NCBI GenBank assembly: GCA_964616275.1
Contig: CAZTUL010000041.1
Location: forward strand, 1-20,755
DNA: 20,755 bases
Direction: 5' to 3'
Origin: CAYZJV01 sp964616275
GTDB taxonomy: Bacteria; Spirochaetota; Spirochaetia; Sphaerochaetales; Sphaerochaetaceae
Translations under genes and position numbers: made by a program
The notes under the pieces: model-generated
The model's input: the letters and a program-made list of their open reading frames with translations, nothing else
The model's database searches: none
Told to the model about the DNA's origin: nothing
Part shown: positions 13,918 to 20,755 of the stretch, piece by piece
How positions within the stretch are numbered: the stretch's first letter is position 1
Layout: each line of letters opens with the position of its first letter

Positions 13918-15807
13918 ATGAAGGCTGAAAATGATTATCAGAGGAGCTTTATCAACCGCCTCGAGTATTATGAACCTGAACTTCACAGGCTCTATGCTTC
14001 GCTCTACGGTGAGAACGGGTACAAGAAACTCCTCGAAATGATTCAATTACGATGGTCTGCTCGACCGGATTCAATGGTTGAATTAGATAGTCAACGCCTT
14101 GAAAATCCCCACTGGTATCAAGAATCAGCCATGATTGGCATGATGCTTTATGTTGATAATTTCTCGGGTACATTTGCAAGCATGCCTGCTCGGTTGGATT
14201 ATCTGCAGGAGCTGGGGGTTACCTATCTTCATCTCATGCCGGTTTTCTCTATGCCAAAGACATTGAATGATGGTGGATATGCGGTAAGTGACTTTACATC
14301 AATCGATGAACGTTTCGGCACAAACGAAGAATTCGATATTTTTACCGAAGCTTGTCATGCACGTGGAATAAGTGTGTGTATTGATTTTGTGTTGAACCAT
14401 ACGTCTGATGAGCATGCTTGGGCTCTTGCTGCACGTGAAGGTGACCCAGAATATGCCTCTCGTTATTTTATTTTTGAAACAAGAGAAATGCCCGATGCGT
14501 ATGAGAAAACGGTAAATGAAGTATTTCCTGTTCTTGCACCTGGGAATTTTACCTATAACGCTCATATGGCCAGTTGGGTGCTTACAACCTTTAATCATTA
14601 TCAGTGGGATCTTGATTATAGAAATCCTGTTGTACTTTATGAAATGGCTAGTGCTTTGTTGCAAATGGCGAATAGAGGAGTCGATATTTTTCGATTTGAT
14701 GCAATCCCCTATATTTGGAAAAAGTGGGGAACTTCCTGCAGAAATCTTCCTCAAGTGCATTCCATTGTACGCATATTTCGAATTTTATTAGAAATAGTTG
14801 CTCCTGGGGCCATAATCAAAGGTGAAGTCGTTATGGCACCTCAAGAGGTTGCCCCCTATTTCGGCAGTGAAAAAGCACCTGAGTGTCACCTGCTCTATAA
14901 TGTCACTCTCATGGTTGAATTATGGAATAGTCTGGCAACGCGTGATACAAGAATGCTTGCATCGCTTATACAAAAAATCCCAGATAATATCCCATCTGGT
15001 GCGTGCTGGGTGAATTATGCACGTTGTCATGACGATATTGGGTGGGGATTCAATGAACAAGATGCTGAGGCAATAGGATACGATCCGTTTTCTCATAAAC
15101 GCTTTCTTATAAATTTTTATCTTGGTGCATTTCCAGGAAGTTTTAGCAGAGGGGAACTTTATGAATCTGATCCACGAACTCTCGATGCACGGAACTGTGG
15201 AACATGTGCATCTCTATGCGGATTGGAACGAGGAATACTTGAGCGTGATGAATATCAACAAGAGTTAGCAGTTAAGAGAATAATACTGCTTCATACGTTT
15301 TGTATGGCTGCAAATGGTATTCCTGTTCTATATAGCGGTGATGAAATTGGCCAGCTGAATGATTATTCATACATTCACGATATGCATAAAGCTAGAGATA
15401 GTAGGTATTTACATAGACAATCATTTGATTGGGCTGCAGCAAGTCGAAGAACAGATCTTAGCTTACCGGGATCTCAGGTATTTAGAAAAATCCATAGATT
15501 CATTGCGATTCGCAAAGGACAACATCTCATGGGCTCTTCTAATACATTGACCACGTTTCCAACTCGAGATAATGGCGTTATCGGTATGATGGTCGAACCA
15601 AGGATTTCAGCGAACGATGATGAAATTCTTGTTGTTCTGGCAAATTTTACTGAATTTCAGAAATCCATAGAAATAGATACTTCATATCGAAGTAGACTGA
15701 GAAATAATTCATGGACTGACCTCGCTCAAGGAAAACATGTGCGACTCGCTGGAGATCCAGTAGTTCTTGGCCCATACGAAATTCTTCTACTCACAAGGAG
15801 CACATGA
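13918..15807 (+). CDS. Amylosucrase-family glucanosyltransferase or sucrose hydrolase (GH13_4-like)
   Basis: 629 residues, close to the size of amylosucrases, with no signal peptide. An alpha-helical N-terminal domain (about 1-70, R-L-E-Y-Y-E-P-E-L-H-R-L-Y) precedes the barrel, as in that family. Catalytic set: D261 (F-R-F-D-A), E303 (I-K-G-E-V) and D372 (R-C-H-D-D-I-G-W). Family phrases include N-D-G-G-Y-A-V-S-D-F (117-126), T-T-F-N-H-Y-Q-W-D-L-D-Y, F-P-G-S-F-S-R-G and R-N-C-G-T. Compared from memory with the Neisseria enzyme, the pocket pair Asp144/Arg509 corresponds to D118/R496 and the fructose-contacting Asp394/Arg446 to D373/R425, so sucrose use is plausible. Amylosucrase turns sucrose into alpha-1,4-glucan plus fructose. 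Lying inside a sugar-import operon, it would act on imported sugar. Alternative: a maltooligosaccharide-acting relative. The start has AAGGA 13 bases upstream, rather distant. Confidence 0.82.
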   Translation: MKAENDYQRSFINRLEYYEPELHRLYASLYGENGYKKLLEMIQLRWSARPDSMVELDSQRLENPHWYQESAMIGMMLYVDNFSGTFASMPARLDYLQELGVTYLHLMPVFSMPKTLNDGGYAVSDFTSIDERFGTNEEFDIFTEACHARGISVCIDFVLNHTSDEHAWALAAREGDPEYASRYFIFETREMPDAYEKTVNEVFPVLAPGNFTYNAHMASWVLTTFNHYQWDLDYRNPVVLYEMASALLQMANRGVDIFRFDAIPYIWKKWGTSCRNLPQVHSIVRIFRILLEIVAPGAIIKGEVVMAPQEVAPYFGSEKAPECHLLYNVTLMVELWNSLATRDTRMLASLIQKIPDNIPSGACWVNYARCHDDIGWGFNEQDAEAIGYDPFSHKRFLINFYLGAFPGSFSRGELYESDPRTLDARNCGTCASLCGLERGILERDEYQQELAVKRIILLHTFCMAANGIPVLYSGDEIGQLNDYSYIHDMHKARDSRYLHRQSFDWAAASRRTDLSLPGSQVFRKIHRFIAIRKGQHLMGSSNTLTTFPTRDNGVIGMMVEPRISANDDEILVVLANFTEFQKSIEIDTSYRSRLRNNSWTDLAQGKHVRLAGDPVVLGPYEILLLTRST

Positions 15808-15808
15808 G

Positions 15809-16876
15809 ATGAACGATGAATTAAAAAAAGGTAAGAGAGTTACCATTAATGATATTGCGAGAATTTCAGGATATTCAAAAACAGCTGTCTCTTTTGCTTT
15901 TAATGATCCGTCTAGGATCTCAGTAAAAGCCTGTGCAACCATACAGAGAGTTGCTGAAGAGTTAGGGTATTATCCCGATCCGTTGGCCCGAAAATTTTCT
16001 TTACAAAGACACGAAAGTATTGGATTTCTCTTACCGCAGCATATCCATTTCTCTTTTCAGAACCCCTATATTATGCAAGTAGTTGAAGGAATCGGTTCGG
16101 TCTGCCAAAAATATGGCAATACCCTTACCCTGATTCCTCCTCTTAATGAAAGTGTTCTGGATGCAGTAAGGTGTGCTGCCGTAGATGGCCTTATCACTCA
16201 GGGTATGAGTGTTGAAATGGAAATAGTTGACTCGATTAAAAAACGAAAACTTCCCTTCGTGACGATTGATGGTATACCTTCTGTTGATATGCCTTCAATA
16301 AACATCGATGATAAGGATGCAGCGTATAGTATTATGCGTATGGTACTGGAGCGAGGACACAAAAGAATAGCAATTATTGGATTAGCAGAAGTTTCATATG
16401 AAAAACATGCACCAGCTAGTATTCAGAGAGCGAGACTTGAAGGATATTTGCGAGCACTCAAGGAATTTGACCTTGATTTTTCTTCTCCTTCAGTTGGTCT
16501 TTATACCTCAGAAACAACACTTGATGAAGGAAAACACATGGCGAGTATGTTGCTTAGTGGAAGATTTAAACCCACGTGTGTAGTCTCAATGAGTGATATA
16601 GTTGCTCTTGGATGTATCCTTCAATTTACAGAACAGGGAATTTCTGTACCGGAAGATATTTCTGTTGTCGGATTTGACAATATAGTTGAATCTTCATATA
16701 TTCTTCCGTCTCTTACCACAATCGATCAACCTGCTGGTGAAAAAGGACGTCGTGCAGCTGAAATGCTCTTTACTCTTATCAGAGGTGAACATTTACCCCA
16801 AACACATATAACCATCCCTCATAGGATTATTGAGCGGGATTCATTAAGTTCGATTGAGGAACAGAATGAAAATTAA
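15809..16876 (+). CDS. LacI-family transcriptional regulator
   Basis: 355 residues from the ATG at 15809, which has AAGGAG 8 bases upstream; a longer frame from 15767 overlaps the previous gene and lacks a site. The helix-turn-helix is at 11-30 (V-T-I-N-D-I-A-R-I-S-G-Y-S-K-T-A-V-S-F-A), followed by a hinge D-P-L-A-R-K-F. A sugar-binding core follows, opening with S-I-G-F-L-L-P and including V-D-G-L-I-T-Q-G, S-I-N-I-D-D and V-V-G-F-D-N-I. In the hinge, the usual minor-groove Leu position appears to be Phe63. It probably represses its own operon and perhaps the divergent glycosidase gene through the CCGG-centred sites at 10431-10454, released by an imported sugar or a breakdown product. It overlaps the next gene by 11 bases. 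Confidence 0.92.
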   Translation: MNDELKKGKRVTINDIARISGYSKTAVSFAFNDPSRISVKACATIQRVAEELGYYPDPLARKFSLQRHESIGFLLPQHIHFSFQNPYIMQVVEGIGSVCQKYGNTLTLIPPLNESVLDAVRCAAVDGLITQGMSVEMEIVDSIKKRKLPFVTIDGIPSVDMPSINIDDKDAAYSIMRMVLERGHKRIAIIGLAEVSYEKHAPASIQRARLEGYLRALKEFDLDFSSPSVGLYTSETTLDEGKHMASMLLSGRFKPTCVVSMSDIVALGCILQFTEQGISVPEDISVVGFDNIVESSYILPSLTTIDQPAGEKGRRAAEMLFTLIRGEHLPQTHITIPHRIIERDSLSSIEEQNEN

Positions 16877-18410
16877 ACAAAATCGTCATTCCGGTATTCT
16901 GTTACACATAAGCAGCCTCCCGGGTCCATGTGGAATAGGAGATTTGGGTGTTGAGGCGTACGCCATGGCAGATTTACTTGCAAAAACAGGTTTTGATCAT
17001 TGGCAGATTTTACCACTCGGTCCAACTGGGTTTGGTAATAGCCCATATGCCTCCAGATCGACGTTTGCAGGGAATGAACTGTTTATAGATGTAAGAAAAC
17101 TTGTTACCTGGAAATTACTGAAAGAAGATCAAATCTTTTTTGATGAACAGCATGCATCTACTGAGAGTAAAAATTATATTGATTACGAAGCAGTCATCTC
17201 GTACAAAATCCCCCTTCTGAAAATGGCTGCACAGCAGTTTATGTCATTAGGCCCGAGCGGGATTCAATTTAAACAATTTCAATCATTTTGTAAAATTGAA
17301 GAATATTGGTTACATGATTATGCCCTTTTTATGACGCTTTTTGAAGAATTTGGAGATGCTCGATGGTTTTCCCATTGGCCATCTCAGTACGCCAAGAGAG
17401 ACGAAGCATCATTATTTGAATTTAGTGAATCACATGAACAACAGATTCAGATTTGGAAAATCCTTCAATTTTTCTTTCATATTCAATGGAAGGAGTTTCG
17501 TACGTACGTAAATAATATGGGAATAAAAATTATTGGTGATATTCCCATTTTTGTTGCATCCGATAGTGTTGATACGTGGAGTAATAAACATCTTTTTAAA
17601 ACAGATGCATCTGGAAATTTTTCTGCTGTTTCTGGTGTACCACCCGATTTTTTTAGTGCAACCGGACAACTTTGGGGGAATCCTGTATATGACTGGAACG
17701 TATGTTCCTCTCAATCTTATCAATGGTGGATGGAAAGACTTTCAAAAATTTTACAATTTGTAGATGTTATCAGAATTGATCACTTTAGAGGTTTTGATGC
17801 CTACTGGGAAATCCCTGCTGGAAGTCCAACTGCGGAGTATGGTTCTTGGATACATGCTCCTGGTAAAGATTTTTTCCAAGTCATGCAGAAACGGCTTGGT
17901 ACTGTACCGATAATTGCCGAAGATCTTGGAGTAGTAACTCCAAGTGTGGAACAACTACGCGATATGTATGGTTTTCCTGGAATGAAAGTGTATCAGTTCG
18001 GATTTATCTTAACAGAGCAGGGAAAACTCGATGGACATGAAGAATTCCTCCCCCATAATTATCCATATCAATGTGTTGCTTACACAGGTACACATGATAA
18101 TGATACAACAAGAGGCTGGTTTGAAGCACTCTCACCGGAAATACAGAAAGTTGTATGTGAATATCTTGATTGTGAACCAGAGGCTGTTGTATCAAGCATG
18201 ATAAGAACTCTCATTGCATCACATGCTCGAAATATTATTATACCGATTCAGGATATCTTCAATCTCGATACCTCAGCAAGAATGAATAAACCTTCAACAT
18301 GTGGTTCTCTGAATTGGAGCTGGCGTGTCACTGAAGAATTATTGCTTGAATTCCCCGTAACAAGATTACGAAATCTTCTTTTTCTGTATGGTCGACACCC
18401 GCTTACATAA
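16866..18410 (+). CDS. malQ: 4-alpha-glucanotransferase (amylomaltase, GH77)
   Basis: 514 residues, standard for bacterial amylomaltase. Start ATG at 16866 has GAGGA five bases upstream, inside the lacI-type gene; a TTG at 16854 is a less likely start. It opens R-H-S-G-I-L-L-H-I-S-S-L-P-G-P-C-G-I-G-D, the GH77 hallmark, with W-Q-I-L-P-L-G-P-T-G-F-G-N-S-P-Y soon after. Catalytic residues: D305 (R-I-D-H-F-R-G), E352 (A-E-D-L-G) and D411 (T-H-D-N-D). It transfers maltodextrin segments between chains in the cytoplasm and releases glucose, so it can recycle short maltooligosaccharides or remodel glucan made by the amylosucrase-like enzyme. Last gene of the operon; no clear terminator was seen after it (18411-18457). 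Confidence 0.95.
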   Translation: MKIKQNRHSGILLHISSLPGPCGIGDLGVEAYAMADLLAKTGFDHWQILPLGPTGFGNSPYASRSTFAGNELFIDVRKLVTWKLLKEDQIFFDEQHASTESKNYIDYEAVISYKIPLLKMAAQQFMSLGPSGIQFKQFQSFCKIEEYWLHDYALFMTLFEEFGDARWFSHWPSQYAKRDEASLFEFSESHEQQIQIWKILQFFFHIQWKEFRTYVNNMGIKIIGDIPIFVASDSVDTWSNKHLFKTDASGNFSAVSGVPPDFFSATGQLWGNPVYDWNVCSSQSYQWWMERLSKILQFVDVIRIDHFRGFDAYWEIPAGSPTAEYGSWIHAPGKDFFQVMQKRLGTVPIIAEDLGVVTPSVEQLRDMYGFPGMKVYQFGFILTEQGKLDGHEEFLPHNYPYQCVAYTGTHDNDTTRGWFEALSPEIQKVVCEYLDCEPEAVVSSMIRTLIASHARNIIIPIQDIFNLDTSARMNKPSTCGSLNWSWRVTEELLLEFPVTRLRNLLFLYGRHPLT

Positions 18411-18457
18411 CTAGCACTTTAGAAGAAAAACTTTACCATCTGATTTCATACCATTGG

Positions 18458-18487
18458 TTGACATTCACGCATATGCTATTTTATTAT
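18458..18487 (+). promoter_or_regulatory. Promoter of the metal-efflux ATPase gene
   Basis: Perfect -35 TTGACA (18458-18463), 18-base spacer, -10 TATTAT (18482-18487, 5 of 6). Predicted start near 18494, about 36 bases before the ATG. It gives the ATPase its own transcription, independent of malQ. Confidence 0.65.
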
Positions 18488-18492
18488 ATATA

Positions 18493-18518
18493 TGAACATT
18501 CAATCATACATGAATGTT
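18493..18518. promoter_or_regulatory. Inverted repeat in the ATPase leader, possible metalloregulator operator
   Basis: AACATTCA (18495-18502) and TGAATGTT (18511-18518) form a perfect 8-bp inverted repeat with an 8-base spacer, and TGAACATTCA (18493-18502) is itself nearly palindromic. TGAA/TTCA half-sites in an AT-rich context resemble operators of the ArsR/SmtB metal sensors, although the spacing here is not the classical one. It starts at the predicted transcription start and ends two bases before the AGGAG ribosome site, so an RNA hairpin controlling translation is an alternative. Confidence 0.5.
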
Positions 18519-18529
18519 TAGGAGATCTT

Positions 18530-20656
18530 ATGGACCATGAAAAGGTATACACCATTACAGGCGTTGATTGTGCAGTTTGTGCAGCAAGAATTGAAAAAGC
18601 CCTGAATACTATTTCTCATATAAACACATCAGAGATAGATATTATTCACGAAAAACTACGCATTCACACTTCTGAGGATTTAACTCCAGAGTTGGAAAAA
18701 ACTATTCAAGATACTATAGATCATGTTGAGTCAGGAGTTATTGTCACTACAGAAGAATTAGGAAAAACAGAAAAGTCAGATACAATCACTGCTGTAGGAA
18801 ATTCCATTTCCTTGATTGTACCTGTGAGAGTACTAGTTTCTTTAGCAGCTGTTGGTGCTGCATGGTTTGTAACGAATCCGCAACTCTCATTCATGCTATT
18901 TATTGGTGCCTACCTCCTGGTTGGGTATGAAGTTGTGTTACAGGCTCTAAGAAATATATTTCGTGGCTCAGTTTTTGATGAAAATTTTCTTATGACGATA
19001 GCAACATTAGGAGCATTGATTATTGGGGAATATGCGGAAGCTGTTGCTGTTATGGCATTCTATCAAGTTGGGGAATATTTTCAGAATTTGGCTGTACATC
19101 GATCCAGAAAATCAATTGCAGAACTCATGGATATTAAACCATTAAAGGCAACAATCATTAAAAATGCTCAACCTATCGTTGTCACACCCGAAGAAATATC
19201 TGTCGGCGATGTCATTTTGATTCGTGCAGGAGAAAAAATCCCTGTTGACTGTCGCGTTGTTTCTGGAACATCTACATTAGATACGCGAGCTCTAACTGGT
19301 GAGTCTGTTCCTAAAATGGTAGAACCTGATGATGAACTATTGAGTGGATCGGTGAATGGATCTGGTGTTCTCCACGCAATCGCTTTAAAGCGATATTCAG
19401 ATTCTACGGTTGCCTCTCTACTGAAACTTGTAGAAGAATCGGGAAGAAGAAAAGCGAAAGCTGAACAATTTATAACAAAATTTGCACGTTACTATACACC
19501 GAGTGTAGTATTTCTTGCTTTAGCTTTATCTTTATTTCCACCGCTCTTTAATCAGGGAAGCTTTTCTACATGGATCTATAGAGCTCTTGTTTTTCTTGTA
19601 ATCTCATGCCCATGTGCACTGGTTATTTCTGTACCGTTAGGTTTTTTTGCCGGTATTGGTGGGCTCGCCAAAATGGGTGTCATGGTAAAAGGTGGGAGCT
19701 ACATTCAAACCTTAGCTAAAACTAAACAGATTGTGTTCGATAAGACAGGAACCTTAACAGAAGGAACGTATACAGTTTCGGAAATTCGAATAGATACTCA
19801 GAGTGAATTACATGAGAAAGACATCATACTCTACGCACAGGCCGTGGAATCTTCTTCGCACCACCCCATCGCAAAGGCTTTAAGTGGCTATGCTCAAGAA
19901 TTATATGAACAAAATCTAGAGGCATCATCGGTAAAAGAAATTCCCGGGAAGGGAATGATAGGCATTGTTGATAACCATACGATAATCGTAGGAACTGATA
20001 AACTCATGATGGAACATAATCTGAGTGTCCCAAAAGAGCTCGGAGGTTCCGATGTTGCTTCGGTTCTAATTGCTATTAACCAGAGGGTTTATGCGAGAGT
20101 TCTCGTAGCAGATTCAGTAAAAAGAGAGGCAAAAAGAGCAATCGCTTCACTAAAAGAACTCGGGATACGTGATATTCGACTATTGAGTGGTGATACCCAT
20201 TCTGTTGTTCAGAAATTAGCTGATTCAGTTGGTATTAACAACTTTATAGGAGAATTATTACCTCATCAGAAAGTAGATCACGTCGAAAATTTACTTAAAG
20301 AAAACTATAGAGATGGTTCCTTAGCGTTTATAGGAGATGGGATTAATGATGCGCCGGTGCTTGCTCGTGCCGATGTGGGAATTTCGATGGGCACCATTGG
20401 TTCTGATGCTGCCGTGGAGGCCTCTGATGTGGTAATCATGACCGATAACCTTATGAGAATCCCACAGAGTATACGTCATGCCAGAAAAATAGTTTCTATA
20501 GTAACGCAGAATATAGTATTTGCTATTGCAATTAAAGTGCTGGTTATGATTCTCGGGGCGTTTGGATTTGCATCAATGTGGATGGCAGTATTTGCAGACA
20601 CTGGAGTAGCACTACTTGCGGTATTCAATTCGCTGCGTGCATTATTTCATGAGTAA
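18530..20656 (+). CDS. Heavy-metal P1B-type ATPase, Zn/Cd/Pb efflux type
   Basis: 708 residues from ATG 18530, with AGGAG five bases upstream; a TTG frame from 18458 covers the promoter and is rejected. One N-terminal metal-binding domain has C14-A-V-C17 in I-T-G-V-D-C-A-V-C. The actuator motif T-G-E-S lies at 256-259, the membrane motif C-P-C at 360-362 (S-C-P-C-A-L-V-I-S-V-P), the phosphorylated Asp404 in D-K-T-G-T, H-P in S-S-H-H-P-I-A, and the hinge G-D-G-I-N-D-A-P near the end. The last membrane segments carry a Lys (A-I-K-V-L-V-M) and an Asp (F-A-D-T-G-V-A-L-L-A), the pattern of ZntA/CadA pumps rather than copper pumps. It exports toxic divalent ions at the cost of ATP. Which metal is preferred is not decided by sequence. 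Confidence 0.92.
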   Translation: MDHEKVYTITGVDCAVCAARIEKALNTISHINTSEIDIIHEKLRIHTSEDLTPELEKTIQDTIDHVESGVIVTTEELGKTEKSDTITAVGNSISLIVPVRVLVSLAAVGAAWFVTNPQLSFMLFIGAYLLVGYEVVLQALRNIFRGSVFDENFLMTIATLGALIIGEYAEAVAVMAFYQVGEYFQNLAVHRSRKSIAELMDIKPLKATIIKNAQPIVVTPEEISVGDVILIRAGEKIPVDCRVVSGTSTLDTRALTGESVPKMVEPDDELLSGSVNGSGVLHAIALKRYSDSTVASLLKLVEESGRRKAKAEQFITKFARYYTPSVVFLALALSLFPPLFNQGSFSTWIYRALVFLVISCPCALVISVPLGFFAGIGGLAKMGVMVKGGSYIQTLAKTKQIVFDKTGTLTEGTYTVSEIRIDTQSELHEKDIILYAQAVESSSHHPIAKALSGYAQELYEQNLEASSVKEIPGKGMIGIVDNHTIIVGTDKLMMEHNLSVPKELGGSDVASVLIAINQRVYARVLVADSVKREAKRAIASLKELGIRDIRLLSGDTHSVVQKLADSVGINNFIGELLPHQKVDHVENLLKENYRDGSLAFIGDGINDAPVLARADVGISMGTIGSDAAVEASDVVIMTDNLMRIPQSIRHARKIVSIVTQNIVFAIAIKVLVMILGAFGFASMWMAVFADTGVALLAVFNSLRALFHE

Positions 20657-20659
20657 AGA

Positions 20660-20755
20660 ATGAGAGAACAAAAAGCCAAGAAAGAGGTCTCTCGCATTAC
20701 CAGGCAAATCAATTTTAACGACTATCTTTATAGAATTATTCATTTATGTTATGAT
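20660..20755 (+). CDS. Unidentified gene, 3' truncated by window end
   Basis: An ATG at 20660, three bases after the ATPase stop, opens a frame that stays open for all 32 remaining codons. The fragment is basic at first (M-R-E-Q-K-A-K-K-E-V-S-R) and then reads I-N-F-N-D-Y-L-Y-R-I-I-H-L-C-Y-D. I do not recognise it. The ribosome site is weak (AAAGA close to the ATG), so translation may depend on the upstream gene. A small metal-related regulator would fit the position, but the fragment shows no proof of that. Confidence 0.4.
   Translation, partial: MREQKAKKEVSRITRQINFNDYLYRIIHLCYD

Noticed and set aside
18411..18457. Terminator after malQ
   Set aside because: No stable GC stem followed by T residues was found in the short gap.
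18458..18529. N-terminal extension of the metal ATPase
   Set aside because: It begins with TTG in the -35 box and covers the promoter and inverted repeat; the ATG at 18530 has AGGAG and opens directly into the metal-binding domain.
20658..20700. Terminator after the metal ATPase gene
   Set aside because: GAGAGA/TCTCTC can pair, but the loop is long, there is no T-tract, and an open frame runs through it.
1..20755. CRISPR array, insertion sequence, prophage or toxin-antitoxin system
   Set aside because: No regularly spaced repeats, transposase, integrase, terminal repeats or known toxin pair seen on either strand.

Overview
The window looks like a draft chromosomal contig from a free-living or gut-type spirochaete, probably the Sphaerochaeta/Spirochaetaceae group. 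The evidence is indirect: a solute-binding protein with the short signal peptide and 'GGQAEA' mature start common in that group, many small tightly packed operons, AT-leaning coding DNA, and spirochaete-like versions of housekeeping genes. A run of exactly 100 N (4388-4487) is a conventional scaffold gap of unknown true size.

Positions 1-7720 are mostly housekeeping. The C-terminal flavodoxin domain of a flavodiiron-type protein (+) runs tail to tail into a minus-strand operon rsgA-mutS2-udp, whose first gene is cut by the gap. After the gap a plus-strand pair (pentapeptide-repeat protein with a Cys/His-rich N-terminus, then a metallo-beta-lactamase-fold protein with an altered metal motif) converges on a minus-strand operon (GNAT acetyltransferase, yggS, small membrane protein, rluD). 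Junctions are very tight: ATGA/GTGA-type overlaps and convergent stop-codon overlaps.

Positions 8288-8532 hold a minus-strand tRNA-Val(UAC) with its own promoter and terminator. Directly after the terminator comes a promoter that appears to start transcription at the first base of the acetyltransferase start codon (a leaderless mRNA).

Positions 8533-18410 are an alpha-glucan/sucrose gene block around a divergent control region (10399-10549). Leftwards is a cytoplasmic GH13_20-like cyclomaltodextrinase/neopullulanase. Rightwards is an operon of a sugar-binding protein, two MalF/MalG-type permeases, an amylosucrase-family (GH13_4) enzyme, a LacI-family regulator and a GH77 4-alpha-glucanotransferase. 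No transport ATPase is encoded here, so a shared MsmK/MalK-type ATPase elsewhere is inferred. The main promoter carries two CCGG-centred LacI-type operator-like sites between -35 and -10, so the LacI protein probably represses its own operon. A strong stem-loop between the binding-protein and permease genes probably sets their expression ratio. The unusual point is an enzyme of the amylosucrase family, with catalytic and sucrose-pocket residues apparently conserved, inside a maltose-type import operon with two glucan-remodelling enzymes: a possible import-and-polymerise pathway for sucrose, or a repurposed GH13_4 enzyme.

Positions 18458-20755 hold a separately promoted Zn/Cd/Pb-type P1B ATPase with an inverted repeat in its leader, then the first 32 codons of an unidentified gene running off the end.
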